A stretch of DNA of 14,663 bases from assembly GCA_038065675.1 (NCBI GenBank), contig JBBTQM010000027.1, positions 1-14,663 of the forward strand, in the 5' to 3' direction. This document shows positions 1 to 6,283 of the stretch, piece after piece. Positions within the stretch are counted from its first letter, which is position 1, and every line of letters starts with the position of its first letter. The notes under the pieces are model-generated. The model saw only the letters and a program-made list of their open reading frames with translations. It searched no databases and was not told the DNA's origin. The position numbers were made by a program, and so were the translations under genes. This DNA comes from JAUYLU01 sp038065675. Lineage in GTDB: Bacteria > Patescibacteriota > Minisyncoccia > Phycocordibacterales > VMEP01.

Positions 1-1040
1 AGTTTATCAGCGGGCCAAAAAGCAACAACCCCCAACTTACTTTTTCGGTTTCTGATGGAGCTTTAAAATCGAATATTGAATCCGGCCGCGTTACAACCGA
101 AGAAACGCTCAAAGCATGGGCATTGCTTAATAATCAGATTCCGGGCGCATCTGATCCGAGCGCGTTCCTTATCCCCATCAACCAAAATCTCCTCAAGATT
201 AAAGGATTCCTTGACCTGGTTGCTTTAGCCGTGAATTCTCTTACGCCGAGCTACACCTTAAGCACTGCCACGATTGATGCATATCGCACTGATGTTTCTA
301 CTGCCCGAGCGAATGTAAATACGGCTCTTAGCAACATGTCAGCTGCCGTTGAAAAATTACAAAGTGCTAAATCGAGCCTCGAACTGGCGAAGCAAGAACT
401 TATTCTTAAGAAAGCTGGTCCGACTCCTGAAATGCTCGCTACTGAACAGGCGAAGGTGAAGCAAGCACAAGCTAAAGTGCAGAATATACGAGCACAGATT
501 GCAAAAACTCTACTTCGCGCCCCTATTGCTGGCGTGGTTACCAAACAAGAATCAAAAGTCGGCGAAATCGCCTCTATCGGCGTAAACATGGTTTCGGTTA
601 TGTCAGATTCCAAGTATGAAATTGAGGCGAATATTCCCGAGGCCGATATTTCAAAAATAAAAGTTGGCAACGAAGCAAAAGTTACGCTTGATGCCTACGG
701 GAATGACATAGTTTTTGGGACAATTGTATCGTCAATAGATCCGGCCGAGACGGTTATTGACGGAATTTCCACCTACAAAACAACCCTCCAATTTAAAATT
801 CCGGATGCCCGTATCCGTTCCGGGATGACGGCGAATACCGATATTGAAGGGGAGCGTAGGTCAAACGTACTCTTTTTGCCCGGGAGAGTGATTGCCACCA
901 AAGAGGGAGTCAAAACGGTGAGTGTCATTGCCGGTAAAGATACATATGAAATAACCATAACAACCGGACTCCGCGGTTCAAACGGCGACGTTGAAATTCT
1001 CTCCGGTCTTTCCGAGGGAGAAATCGTAAAAATGCGTTAA
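1..1040 (+). CDS. HlyD-family membrane fusion (periplasmic adaptor-type) protein, 5' partial
   Basis: This is the adaptor subunit of a MacAB-like export system, which should link the ABC permease to the cell exterior. The frame is open to the window edge with no stop and no convincing start (an internal TTG at 123 is not credible), so the N-terminus with its membrane anchor is missing and 345 residues are visible. Seen: a segment of about 85 residues that looks inserted at the tip of the hairpin; an Ala/Lys/Gln/Glu-rich coiled coil at about visible residues 88-169; the second half of a lipoyl-like domain beginning LLRAPIAGVV at 170-179; then beta-barrel and membrane-proximal segments rich in Val, Ile and Gly. 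The gene lies 47 bp before the ABC ATPase gene. The family call is secure. The substrate is unknown. In a lineage thought to lack a typical outer membrane, a classical tripartite pump is unlikely. Confidence 0.88.
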   Translation, partial: FISGPKSNNPQLTFSVSDGALKSNIESGRVTTEETLKAWALLNNQIPGASDPSAFLIPINQNLLKIKGFLDLVALAVNSLTPSYTLSTATIDAYRTDVSTARANVNTALSNMSAAVEKLQSAKSSLELAKQELILKKAGPTPEMLATEQAKVKQAQAKVQNIRAQIAKTLLRAPIAGVVTKQESKVGEIASIGVNMVSVMSDSKYEIEANIPEADISKIKVGNEAKVTLDAYGNDIVFGTIVSSIDPAETVIDGISTYKTTLQFKIPDARIRSGMTANTDIEGERRSNVLFLPGRVIATKEGVKTVSVIAGKDTYEITITTGLRGSNGDVEILSGLSEGEIVKMR

Positions 1041-1087
1041 AAATTTTCCGTGTTTCTTGCGCGCGGTTTTCCCAAAACTTATTTTTC

Positions 1088-1804
1088 ATGTCTTTAATCA
1101 GCGTAAAGAATCTATCCAAGGTTTATCATGACGAAGAAGTGGCAACACCGGTTCTTCACGGCGTGACTTTCGATATTAATGCCGGAGAATTTGTTGCCGT
1201 GATGGGCCCGTCAGGCTGTGGAAAATCAACCCTGCTCCATATTTTGGGATTTTTGGATAATCCTTCGGCCGGGCAATATAATTTTGAAGGGAAAGGGGTC
1301 GGGCATTACTCGGAAGAAGAAGTGGCAAAAGTCCGGAACGAAAAAATGGGATTTGTTTTTCAGTCATTCAACCTTCTGCCGCGCACGACGGTGCTTGATA
1401 ACGTAAAATTGCCGCTTATTTATTCAGGCGTTGAAGAAAGTCTGTGGGACGACATGGCAAAAAATGCAATTGAAGCGGTCGGACTTTCCCATCGCCTTGA
1501 TTTTGAGCCGTCCCAGCTTTCAGGCGGAGAAAAACAGCGCGTCGCTATTGCGAGAGCCCTTGTTAATTCTCCCCAGATTATTTTCGCCGACGAACCGACC
1601 GGCAACCTTGATTCCAAGTCAGGTCTTTTGGTCATGGACACAATACAGCGTTTAAATGAAGAAATGGGCCATACCATAATTTTAGTGACCCACGAAACAT
1701 ACACCGCTGAGCATGCCGAACGTATAATTCGCCTCAAAGACGGTAGGATTGAAAGCGATACCAGAGTTCCAGTCCGCCGCAAGAGCGCCGGCTTCACCAA
1801 GTAA
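1088..1804 (+). CDS. MacB/LolD-type ABC transporter ATP-binding protein
   Basis: This is the ATPase that drives the permease encoded next to it, acting on the cytoplasmic face of the membrane. All nucleotide-binding motifs are visible and intact: Walker A GPSGCGKST at residues 40-48, Q-loop Gln92, the signature LSGGEKQR at 144-151, Walker B IIFADEPTGNLD at 164-175, and the H-loop His202. The length (238 residues) is normal for the MacB/LolD/FtsE class (the Lol/Mac/FtsX superfamily), and the stretch around the Walker B motif is typical of it. The ATG at 1088 has no Shine-Dalgarno sequence. The gene ends 5 bp before the permease start, so the two are almost certainly co-transcribed and probably translationally coupled. 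Transported substrate cannot be read from the sequence. Confidence 0.95.
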   Translation: MSLISVKNLSKVYHDEEVATPVLHGVTFDINAGEFVAVMGPSGCGKSTLLHILGFLDNPSAGQYNFEGKGVGHYSEEEVAKVRNEKMGFVFQSFNLLPRTTVLDNVKLPLIYSGVEESLWDDMAKNAIEAVGLSHRLDFEPSQLSGGEKQRVAIARALVNSPQIIFADEPTGNLDSKSGLLVMDTIQRLNEEMGHTIILVTHETYTAEHAERIIRLKDGRIESDTRVPVRRKSAGFTK

Positions 1805-1809
1805 AAGCG

Positions 1810-3054
1810 ATGAAATTAAAATACACATTAAAAACCGCCTCTACCGGACTTAACGCGAATAAGACGCGCTCGGTTCTTACCATTTTGGGGATAGTTATCG
1901 GCATCACCGCGATTATGCTTATCGTTTCGATAGGGCAGGGCGCGGAGAGAATAATTTTAAGCCAGATAGAGGGGATGGGGGCCGAGACAATCATTTTGCG
2001 CCCGGGACGCGAACCCAAAGGGCCGTCTGATTTCGCACAGACCCTTTTTTCCGATTCAATACGCGAGCGCGATATTAATGCATTGAAGCGCAAGGAAAAC
2101 GCTCCTTATATCACCGATATCGCCCCGGCCGTTATTGTCTCGGACAAAGTTTCTTATCAGGGGGAAACGTATAGGCCCAGTATTTTCGGCTGGTCCGCTG
2201 AATTTCTTTTATCAATGGGGAACGTCGAGCTTGAGAGGGGAGTCGCTTTCGATGATACAGATATTAATCAGGAAGCAAGCGTAGCCATAATCGGGGCGAA
2301 AGTGGCGGACGAACTTTTCGGTCTTGATGACCCGATTGGAAAACAAATACGTATCGGCAATAAAAGTTTCCGGGTCGTGGGCCTTCTTAAGAAAAAGGGC
2401 AGTGCGGCGTTCTTTAACCCGGACGAGCTTGTCGTGATTCCTTATACGACCGCGCAGACGTATTTGACCGGGAAAAACTACTTTCAGGAGGTTATGATTC
2501 GCGCCGAAGGGCCTCAGTTTGTAAAAAAGACGGTGGAAGATATAACCGCTACTTTGCGCGAGCTCCATAACATAACCGACCCGGAGAAAGACGATTTTTA
2601 CATAGAAACCCAGCAAGGCGTTATAGACCAGATTGGAACGATACTTACCGCGCTTACCGCGTTTTTATCGGCGGTTTCTGCCATTTCTTTGCTCGTAGGC
2701 GGCGTTGGTGTCATGAACGTAATGTTCGTTACCGTTACCGAGCGTACGCGCGAAATAGGCCTAAGAAAAGCACTTGGGGCGCGTAATCGCGATATAATGG
2801 CGCAATTTCTCCTTGAATCCGTCATTCTCACCATGATGGGCGGGGTCATCGGCGTTGTTTTGGGGCTTTTTCTGGGTTTCGTCACGGCATTCGGGCTTTC
2901 CCAATATTTAAATCTAGAATGGCAATACCAGTTCCCTGTTGGAGCCACTATCTTAGGGATTATTGTAGCCGCTGGCACCGGGCTTATTTTCGGCATTTAT
3001 CCCGCGCGCAAAGCGGCGCAAAAAAATCCCATAGAAGCTCTGCGGTACGAATAG
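1810..3054 (+). CDS. MacB/FtsX-type ABC transporter permease
   Basis: This is the membrane subunit of the exporter, 414 residues with the usual MacB layout. One N-terminal membrane helix lies at about residues 20-42, followed by an extracytoplasmic MacB_PCD domain at about 45-270. The C-terminal FtsX domain has three membrane helices at about 275-308, 332-362 and 376-397. The coupling-helix region TERTREIGLRKALGA (310-324) that contacts the ATPase is intact, and the C-terminus YPARKAAQKNPIEALRYE is the classical end of this family. With the upstream HlyD protein and ATPase it forms a complete inner part of a MacAB-like mechanotransmission system. Such systems export peptides, lipoproteins or antimicrobial molecules; which of these applies here is unknown. 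No Shine-Dalgarno sequence precedes the ATG. Confidence 0.95.
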   Translation: MKLKYTLKTASTGLNANKTRSVLTILGIVIGITAIMLIVSIGQGAERIILSQIEGMGAETIILRPGREPKGPSDFAQTLFSDSIRERDINALKRKENAPYITDIAPAVIVSDKVSYQGETYRPSIFGWSAEFLLSMGNVELERGVAFDDTDINQEASVAIIGAKVADELFGLDDPIGKQIRIGNKSFRVVGLLKKKGSAAFFNPDELVVIPYTTAQTYLTGKNYFQEVMIRAEGPQFVKKTVEDITATLRELHNITDPEKDDFYIETQQGVIDQIGTILTALTAFLSAVSAISLLVGGVGVMNVMFVTVTERTREIGLRKALGARNRDIMAQFLLESVILTMMGGVIGVVLGLFLGFVTAFGLSQYLNLEWQYQFPVGATILGIIVAAGTGLIFGIYPARKAAQKNPIEALRYE

Positions 3055-3080
3055 AAATTATTAAAAAATAAAAATCAAAA

Positions 3081-3527
3081 ATGAAAATTTCAAGCACGGC
3101 GTTTAAAGATGGGGAGAGAATACCGGAAGAATATACTTGCGACGGGAATAATATTAATCCGCCGCTCGCATGGGAAGAAATACCGGCTGAAACCAAAAGC
3201 ATGGTTTTGATTGTTGAAGACCCCGATTCGCCGTCGGGAACATGGACGCACTGGACTCTCTGGAACATTCCGCCTGATTCAAACAAAATTGATGAAAATA
3301 ATTTTGCCGGCGGCGCGATAGAAGGAGGAACTACTTTTGGTTCCATAGGATACGGGGGACCTTGCCCCGGAACCGGAACTCATCGCTATTTTTTCAAGCT
3401 CTATGCTTTAGACGGGGTTGTAAATTTAAAGCGGGGGGCGTTACCCGGGGAACTATTGCGCGCAATCGATGGAAGAATTATAGACAAAGCGGAACTTATG
3501 GGGTTGTATGAAAGAAAGAGTAGATGA
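3081..3527 (+). CDS. YbhB/YbcL family (PEBP-like) protein
   Basis: A 148-residue phosphatidylethanolamine-binding-protein-like protein of the bacterial YbhB/YbcL type, full length for that family. The two pocket-forming signatures are present: DPDSPSGTWTHW at residues 47-58 and GYGGPCPGTGTHRY at 90-103. The N-terminal segment with the CDG tripeptide (20-22) followed by an Asn-Pro-Pro stretch is also typical. No signal peptide is seen, so it is probably cytoplasmic. The biochemical role of bacterial members is unclear; binding of a small anionic or lipid head-group ligand is inferred from the eukaryotic relatives. It starts 26 bp after the permease gene on the same strand and may be read through from the export operon, though the A/T-rich gap could hold a weak promoter. 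No Shine-Dalgarno sequence precedes the ATG. Confidence 0.93.
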   Translation: MKISSTAFKDGERIPEEYTCDGNNINPPLAWEEIPAETKSMVLIVEDPDSPSGTWTHWTLWNIPPDSNKIDENNFAGGAIEGGTTFGSIGYGGPCPGTGTHRYFFKLYALDGVVNLKRGALPGELLRAIDGRIIDKAELMGLYERKSR

Positions 3528-3559
3528 TAGAATGAAAAATCAACAAAATATACACGGTA

Positions 3560-3679
3560 ATGGATTTGCTTATCTCGGCTATTAAAAAACTTCTGTTCGT
3601 CGCCCTCGCCCCGTTTTACGTGGCGATGGTTATTTTTTTAAACCTGACCCACGATTGGTGGACTAATTTGTGGGATTAG
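3560..3679 (+). CDS. Putative 39-residue single-pass membrane peptide
   Basis: A short ORF, ATG to TAG, lying between the PEBP gene and the convergent small basic protein. The 39 residues divide into a short amphipathic start with two lysines (MDLLISAIKK), a hydrophobic stretch at about residues 11-28 (LLFVALAPFYVAMVIFLN) and a tryptophan-rich tail ending DWWTNLWD. That is the normal shape of a small membrane protein with a positive-inside N-terminus. It fills a space with no other coding explanation and ends 4 bp before the stop of the opposite gene. There is no Shine-Dalgarno sequence, but that holds for most genes here. I recognise no family. It could be a chance ORF; the clean hydrophobic core and aromatic tail are the arguments for it. 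Confidence 0.45.
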   Translation: MDLLISAIKKLLFVALAPFYVAMVIFLNLTHDWWTNLWD

Positions 3680-3683
3680 AGGC

Positions 3684-3818
3684 CTATTTTCTTTTTTTAC
3701 GCCGTACGATAACCTTTTCCGTGAAAGTAGTTTTTTTGCCGGCTTTCTTTGTATATTTTTTACTCACGAACCGGCCGGAAACGGCGCTTTTGTAAACTTT
3801 TTTCTTTTTGTTTGCCAT
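3684..3818 (-). CDS. Small basic protein of unknown function (44 residues)
   Basis: A 44-residue, strongly basic protein beginning MANKKKKVYKSAVSGRFVSK and ending in a run of Arg and Lys (RRKKRK). I chose the ATG at 3818 because the longer reading frame begins at a TTG inside the divergent HD gene, and because a perfect TATAAT sits 7 bases upstream. The core (Val-Tyr-x-Ser-Ala-x-Ser-Gly-x-Phe-Val-x-Lys-Lys-Tyr, later Thr-Thr-x-x-Glu) resembles a short uncharacterised family that I recall in many bacteria; this is memory, not a search. No membrane segment or catalytic motif is seen. The charge suggests nucleic-acid or ribosome binding, which is inference. It is divergent from the HD phosphohydrolase gene across 44 bp. 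Confidence 0.72.
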   Translation of the reverse strand: MANKKKKVYKSAVSGRFVSKKYTKKAGKKTTFTEKVIVRRKKRK

Positions 3819-3853
3819 ATGATTAATTATATCCCATGTCGTATACTGGTTAA
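3819..3853 (-). promoter_or_regulatory. Promoter of the small basic protein gene, predicted leaderless
   Basis: On the - strand a perfect -10 hexamer TATAAT lies at 3831-3826, with TTAACC (4 of 6 matches to TTGACA) at 3853-3848 and a 16-bp spacer. Only 7 bases separate the -10 from the ATG at 3818, so transcription should begin at or one base before the start codon. On the + strand the same 44-bp space holds TATACT at 3842-3847, 15 bases before the HD gene ATG, inside the spacer of the - strand promoter. The two promoters would overlap and may compete. The consensus match is seen; start-site positions are inferred. Confidence 0.55.
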
Positions 3854-3862
3854 TCCACAGAA

Positions 3863-4447
3863 ATGTCAAAACTGGATAAGCTCATAAAATTTTCCAAGCT
3901 TCTTAACGATTTCCGCAAAGTTGAGCGGGCCTTGCGCGTGCATGGGGAAGACAGGCGCGAGAATGACGTAGAGCACAGTTACCAACTCGCCATGCTTGCC
4001 TGGTTTCTTGCGGTGGAAACAAGCGCGGATTTGGACATAAATCTTGTCATCAAATACGCCATGGTTCACGATTTAGTCGAAGTTTATGCCGGCGACACCT
4101 ACGCTTACACTACCGACAAAAGTGAGCGCGAAAGCAAAGAAAAACGGGAAAAAGACGCGGCAGTGCGCCTACGGAAAGAATTCCCAGAATTCGAAGAACT
4201 TCATAGCTTGATTTTACGTTACAACGAGCGGGGTGATAATGAAAGCCGATTTGTTTACGCACTGGATAAAGTTCATGCCACTTTAAATATTTATACCGAC
4301 GGTGGGCGCACCTGGAGAGAGAAGGGGATAACGATAGACATGATTGTCGGTTATAAGAAAGACAAAATCGCCCTTTCGCCGGAAATAAAAATTTATTTTG
4401 ATGAATTGATAGAACTTCTTACCCGTGAAGAAAACAAACTTTTTTAA
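3863..4447 (+). CDS. HD-domain phosphohydrolase, YfbR/5'-deoxynucleotidase-like
   Basis: A 194-residue metal-dependent HD-domain hydrolase. Visible ligands follow the YfbR pattern: Arg18, His38 in EHSYQ, the His69-Asp70 pair in MVHDLVEVYAGDTYAY, Glu73 and Asp78, and a late Asp135 in YALDKVHA. In E. coli YfbR these elements form the site that removes phosphate from deoxyribonucleoside 5'-monophosphates; the same group includes other small HD nucleotidases, so the exact substrate is not certain. Length and helix-rich composition fit a single-domain soluble enzyme. In an organism with few nucleotide biosynthesis genes such an enzyme would serve salvage or pool control, which is inference. The ATG at 3863 lies 44 bp from the divergent small basic gene and has no Shine-Dalgarno sequence. 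Confidence 0.88.
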   Translation: MSKLDKLIKFSKLLNDFRKVERALRVHGEDRRENDVEHSYQLAMLAWFLAVETSADLDINLVIKYAMVHDLVEVYAGDTYAYTTDKSERESKEKREKDAAVRLRKEFPEFEELHSLILRYNERGDNESRFVYALDKVHATLNIYTDGGRTWREKGITIDMIVGYKKDKIALSPEIKIYFDELIELLTREENKLF

Positions 4448-4620
4448 TATTTTTGCTTTTTAGGTTTTTGAAAAATTATCGTGCTGATGCCCGCGGGGGA
4501 GGAGTAATCCGTACTTCTTTGGATGGAGGGTTTAAATATAAGATAGTGTCGCACAATATATCTTTTGCGACCATTAACAAAACTTTACGGCAACAGAGGT
4601 CTTCCCTACAGCTAATCTGT
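4448..4620. other. Convergent intergenic space with a short inverted repeat
   Basis: 173 bp between the ends of the HD gene (+) and the membrane-anchored protein gene (-). It holds a 6-bp inverted repeat GTCGCA / TGCGAC at 4548-4553 and 4566-4571 with a 12-base loop, and an 8-bp palindrome CCCGCGGG near 4489. Neither is followed by a clear T-run, so I do not call a terminator. A + strand frame with a TTG start runs through the space and into the opposite gene, but it has no recognisable protein character. Confidence 0.3.
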
Positions 4621-4989
4621 TTAATTAGGAACAGCGCTATTTATGCCAGGAATTGCCGGCATTTGCGGCAACTGGGGCAGGAATTGCGGGAAAATTTGTA
4701 TCTCGGCCGCTCTTCCTTCCTTAAGCGCGGTTAAATTTTCTATATTTTGCTTGAATGCTCCTTTTATGTAATCCGCGAATATATTGTTCCAAAGATAATC
4801 TGTCGGCTTTTCCAGGTACCCACTCCATATAGATTTACCCAAAGCGAGGAGATATTTGGCGTTTTCCACCGTTGTCGGTGATTGCATTACCGATTTTATG
4901 TTGATATTGAAATAACTCAAAATAAAGAATAACGCGACTAGTATTACTATAAGTTTCAGGATAAATCCTTTTTGGTTTGTTTTTTTCAT
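4621..4989 (-). CDS. Membrane-anchored protein of unknown function
   Basis: A 122-residue protein with a positively charged N-terminus (MKKTNQKGF), one membrane helix at about residues 10-26 (rich in Leu, Ile and Val) and an extracytoplasmic part of about 95 residues. That part contains a tryptophan/tyrosine-rich segment (SIWSGYLEKPTDYLWNNIF, 53-71) and a proline-rich tail with the repeated phrase FPQFLPQLPQMPAIPG (99-114). There is no Cys for a lipobox and no catalytic motif. Similar short N-anchored proteins with a W-x-x-YL-x-x-P-x-x-YLW segment are, as I recall, common in Parcubacteria genomes with no known function; that is memory, not a search. It follows mraY A on the same strand at 106 bp but has its own promoter. 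Confidence 0.7.
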   Translation of the reverse strand: MKKTNQKGFILKLIVILVALFFILSYFNINIKSVMQSPTTVENAKYLLALGKSIWSGYLEKPTDYLWNNIFADYIKGAFKQNIENLTALKEGRAAEIQIFPQFLPQLPQMPAIPGINSAVPN

Positions 4990-5038
4990 TTCTATGAGTT
5001 GTTACAAGTACAAAATCTGTCGTAGCTGAACACCTTAT

Positions 5039-5067
5039 ATTATATACTTGCCTGTTTTGGCTAGCAA
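5039..5067 (-). promoter_or_regulatory. Promoter of the 122-residue membrane-anchored protein
   Basis: On the - strand TTGCTA (5067-5062, 4 of 6 matches to TTGACA) and a perfect TATAAT (5044-5039) are separated by exactly 17 bp. Transcription would begin near 5032, giving an untranslated leader of about 43 bases before the ATG at 4989. No Shine-Dalgarno sequence is seen in that leader. Confidence 0.55.
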
Positions 5068-5095
5068 AACGGTATTGCATAAAAGGCCCGGCCAA

Positions 5096-6166
5096 TCAAA
5101 ACTGGTTGCTGACAAGTACCAAAATCAACCCCAAAATGGCAAAAACTATGCCGATAACCCAAAATCTCATTGTCACTTTGTATGATGGCCATCCCCTGGC
5201 TTCAAGGTGGTGATGTATTGGCGCTACCAAAAAAACTTTTTTTCCGCCCCTCCATTTTTTGGAAAGTATTTGAATAATAACCGATAAAGAAGTAATAACT
5301 AACGGGAAAGCAATTATCGGCAAAATAAGCACCGTGTCGGTTAAAAAAGCAATAACCGATAAAGTGACGGTTAATCCAAGCATGCCCGTCTCCCCCATGT
5401 AAAATCGCGCAGGCGGTATATTAAACCAGAGGAAAACCAAAATACTGCCGGTTATGACGGCGCAGAAAGCCGCCAGGTCAATTTGGTTGTTAAAAAATGC
5501 GATTCCGGAGTAAGCGCCAAAGATAGATGCCAGAATACCTCCCGAAAGTCCATCAATCCCGTCTATAACGCTGCTGGAAAAGACAGCCAACATCACAATT
5601 ATAAAAAACGGGATAAAAAAATATCCCAAATCCAGATAACCGTAAAACGGCACGGTAATGTAAGAGACTCCTAATTTATAAAAAAACCACCAGCCAATAA
5701 TCAAGCCGATACTGATAATCGTAGCGACTTTAATTTTCCGGTATACGCGGCTATCTTTGGCGTATGACCCTTTGCCGAAAATCTGAAGCAGGTCGTCGGA
5801 TATCCCAATCAAGGCGGCGGCTATTAAAGAGAAAAAAGGCAAGAGGGTTTGATTTCGGCTTAAAAAATTCATCTTTTCAGTCAAATCCGTTGAAAACAAT
5901 TTAGATATAACAAAAAAAATCAAAATAGTTATTGAAGCACTAAGCCAAATAATGACTCCCCCGATCCGCGGAGTGTTTAATTCACCTTTTTCATTATGGA
6001 TTTTTTTAAAATCAGTAGATATCCCCTCGTTGTTTTCGCTGCTACGGGAATATTTTTTCCACATTTTATATTTGTAAAAATAATGCGATAGAGGTGACAC
6101 GATAATCATCCCAATAAAAAAAGCCACAACTGTGGGAACAAAAATCTTTAAAACACTTAAAATCAT
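5096..6166 (-). CDS. mraY: MraY-type phospho-N-acetylmuramoyl-pentapeptide transferase, copy A (histidine motif intact)
   Basis: A 356-residue polytopic membrane protein of the MraY/WecA (PNPT) family; MraY makes lipid I from UDP-MurNAc-pentapeptide and undecaprenyl phosphate. Seen: TPRIGG at 65-70, Asp124-Asp125 in GISDDLL, IDGIDGLSGG at 201-210, FNIPPARFYMGETG at 248-261, and the triple His 318-320 in APIHHHLEARGW. About ten hydrophobic segments fit the family fold. Two deviations from characterised MraY: the third conserved Asp (MGDTG) is Glu259, and the Asn of NLTDGLDG is Ser. The C-terminal 130 residues closely resemble copy B at 11238-12293. It is the more enzyme-like of the two copies, so it probably supplies MraY activity, unless a third gene lies elsewhere. 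It has its own extended -10 promoter and lies 117 bp downstream of the M23 gene. Confidence 0.87.
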   Translation of the reverse strand: MILSVLKIFVPTVVAFFIGMIIVSPLSHYFYKYKMWKKYSRSSENNEGISTDFKKIHNEKGELNTPRIGGVIIWLSASITILIFFVISKLFSTDLTEKMNFLSRNQTLLPFFSLIAAALIGISDDLLQIFGKGSYAKDSRVYRKIKVATIISIGLIIGWWFFYKLGVSYITVPFYGYLDLGYFFIPFFIIVMLAVFSSSVIDGIDGLSGGILASIFGAYSGIAFFNNQIDLAAFCAVITGSILVFLWFNIPPARFYMGETGMLGLTVTLSVIAFLTDTVLILPIIAFPLVITSLSVIIQILSKKWRGGKKVFLVAPIHHHLEARGWPSYKVTMRFWVIGIVFAILGLILVLVSNQF

Positions 6167-6221
6167 ATAAATTATCCCGAGACCCCGCGTTTGGGCGCGC
6201 AGATAAAGGCCGGTTCGCGAA

Positions 6222-6230
6222 ATTATATCA
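6222..6230 (-). promoter_or_regulatory. Extended -10 promoter of mraY copy A
   Basis: The - strand reads TGATATAAT (6230-6222): a perfect TATAAT preceded by the TGn extension, which can work without a -35 element, and no good -35 is seen. Transcription would begin near 6215, leaving a leader of about 49 bases that contains a G+C-rich segment with short self-complementary stretches (CGCG and CCC/GGG). This separates mraY A from the cell-wall operon upstream. Confidence 0.5.
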
Positions 6231-6283
6231 TATTTGGAGTGAGGTTATCGAAAGAGCTTATTTACCCAGTAGAGCAGTATTTA

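Noticed and set aside
123..125. TTG at 123 as the start of the HlyD-family gene
   Set aside because: The frame is open to base 3 with family-like residues upstream, so the gene enters from outside the window.
4448..4620. tRNA or small structured RNA in the convergent gap
   Set aside because: No TTCGANTC-type T-loop or cloverleaf pairing was found, only a 6-bp inverted repeat.
4453..4734. A 93-residue + strand frame in and beyond the convergent gap
   Set aside because: It starts with TTG, has no family character, and its last 114 bases run antisense through the end of a better-supported gene.
5068..5095. Intrinsic terminator after mraY A (GGCCGGGCC followed by TTTT)
   Set aside because: The stem can be only 3 bp with a 3-base loop, too weak to call.
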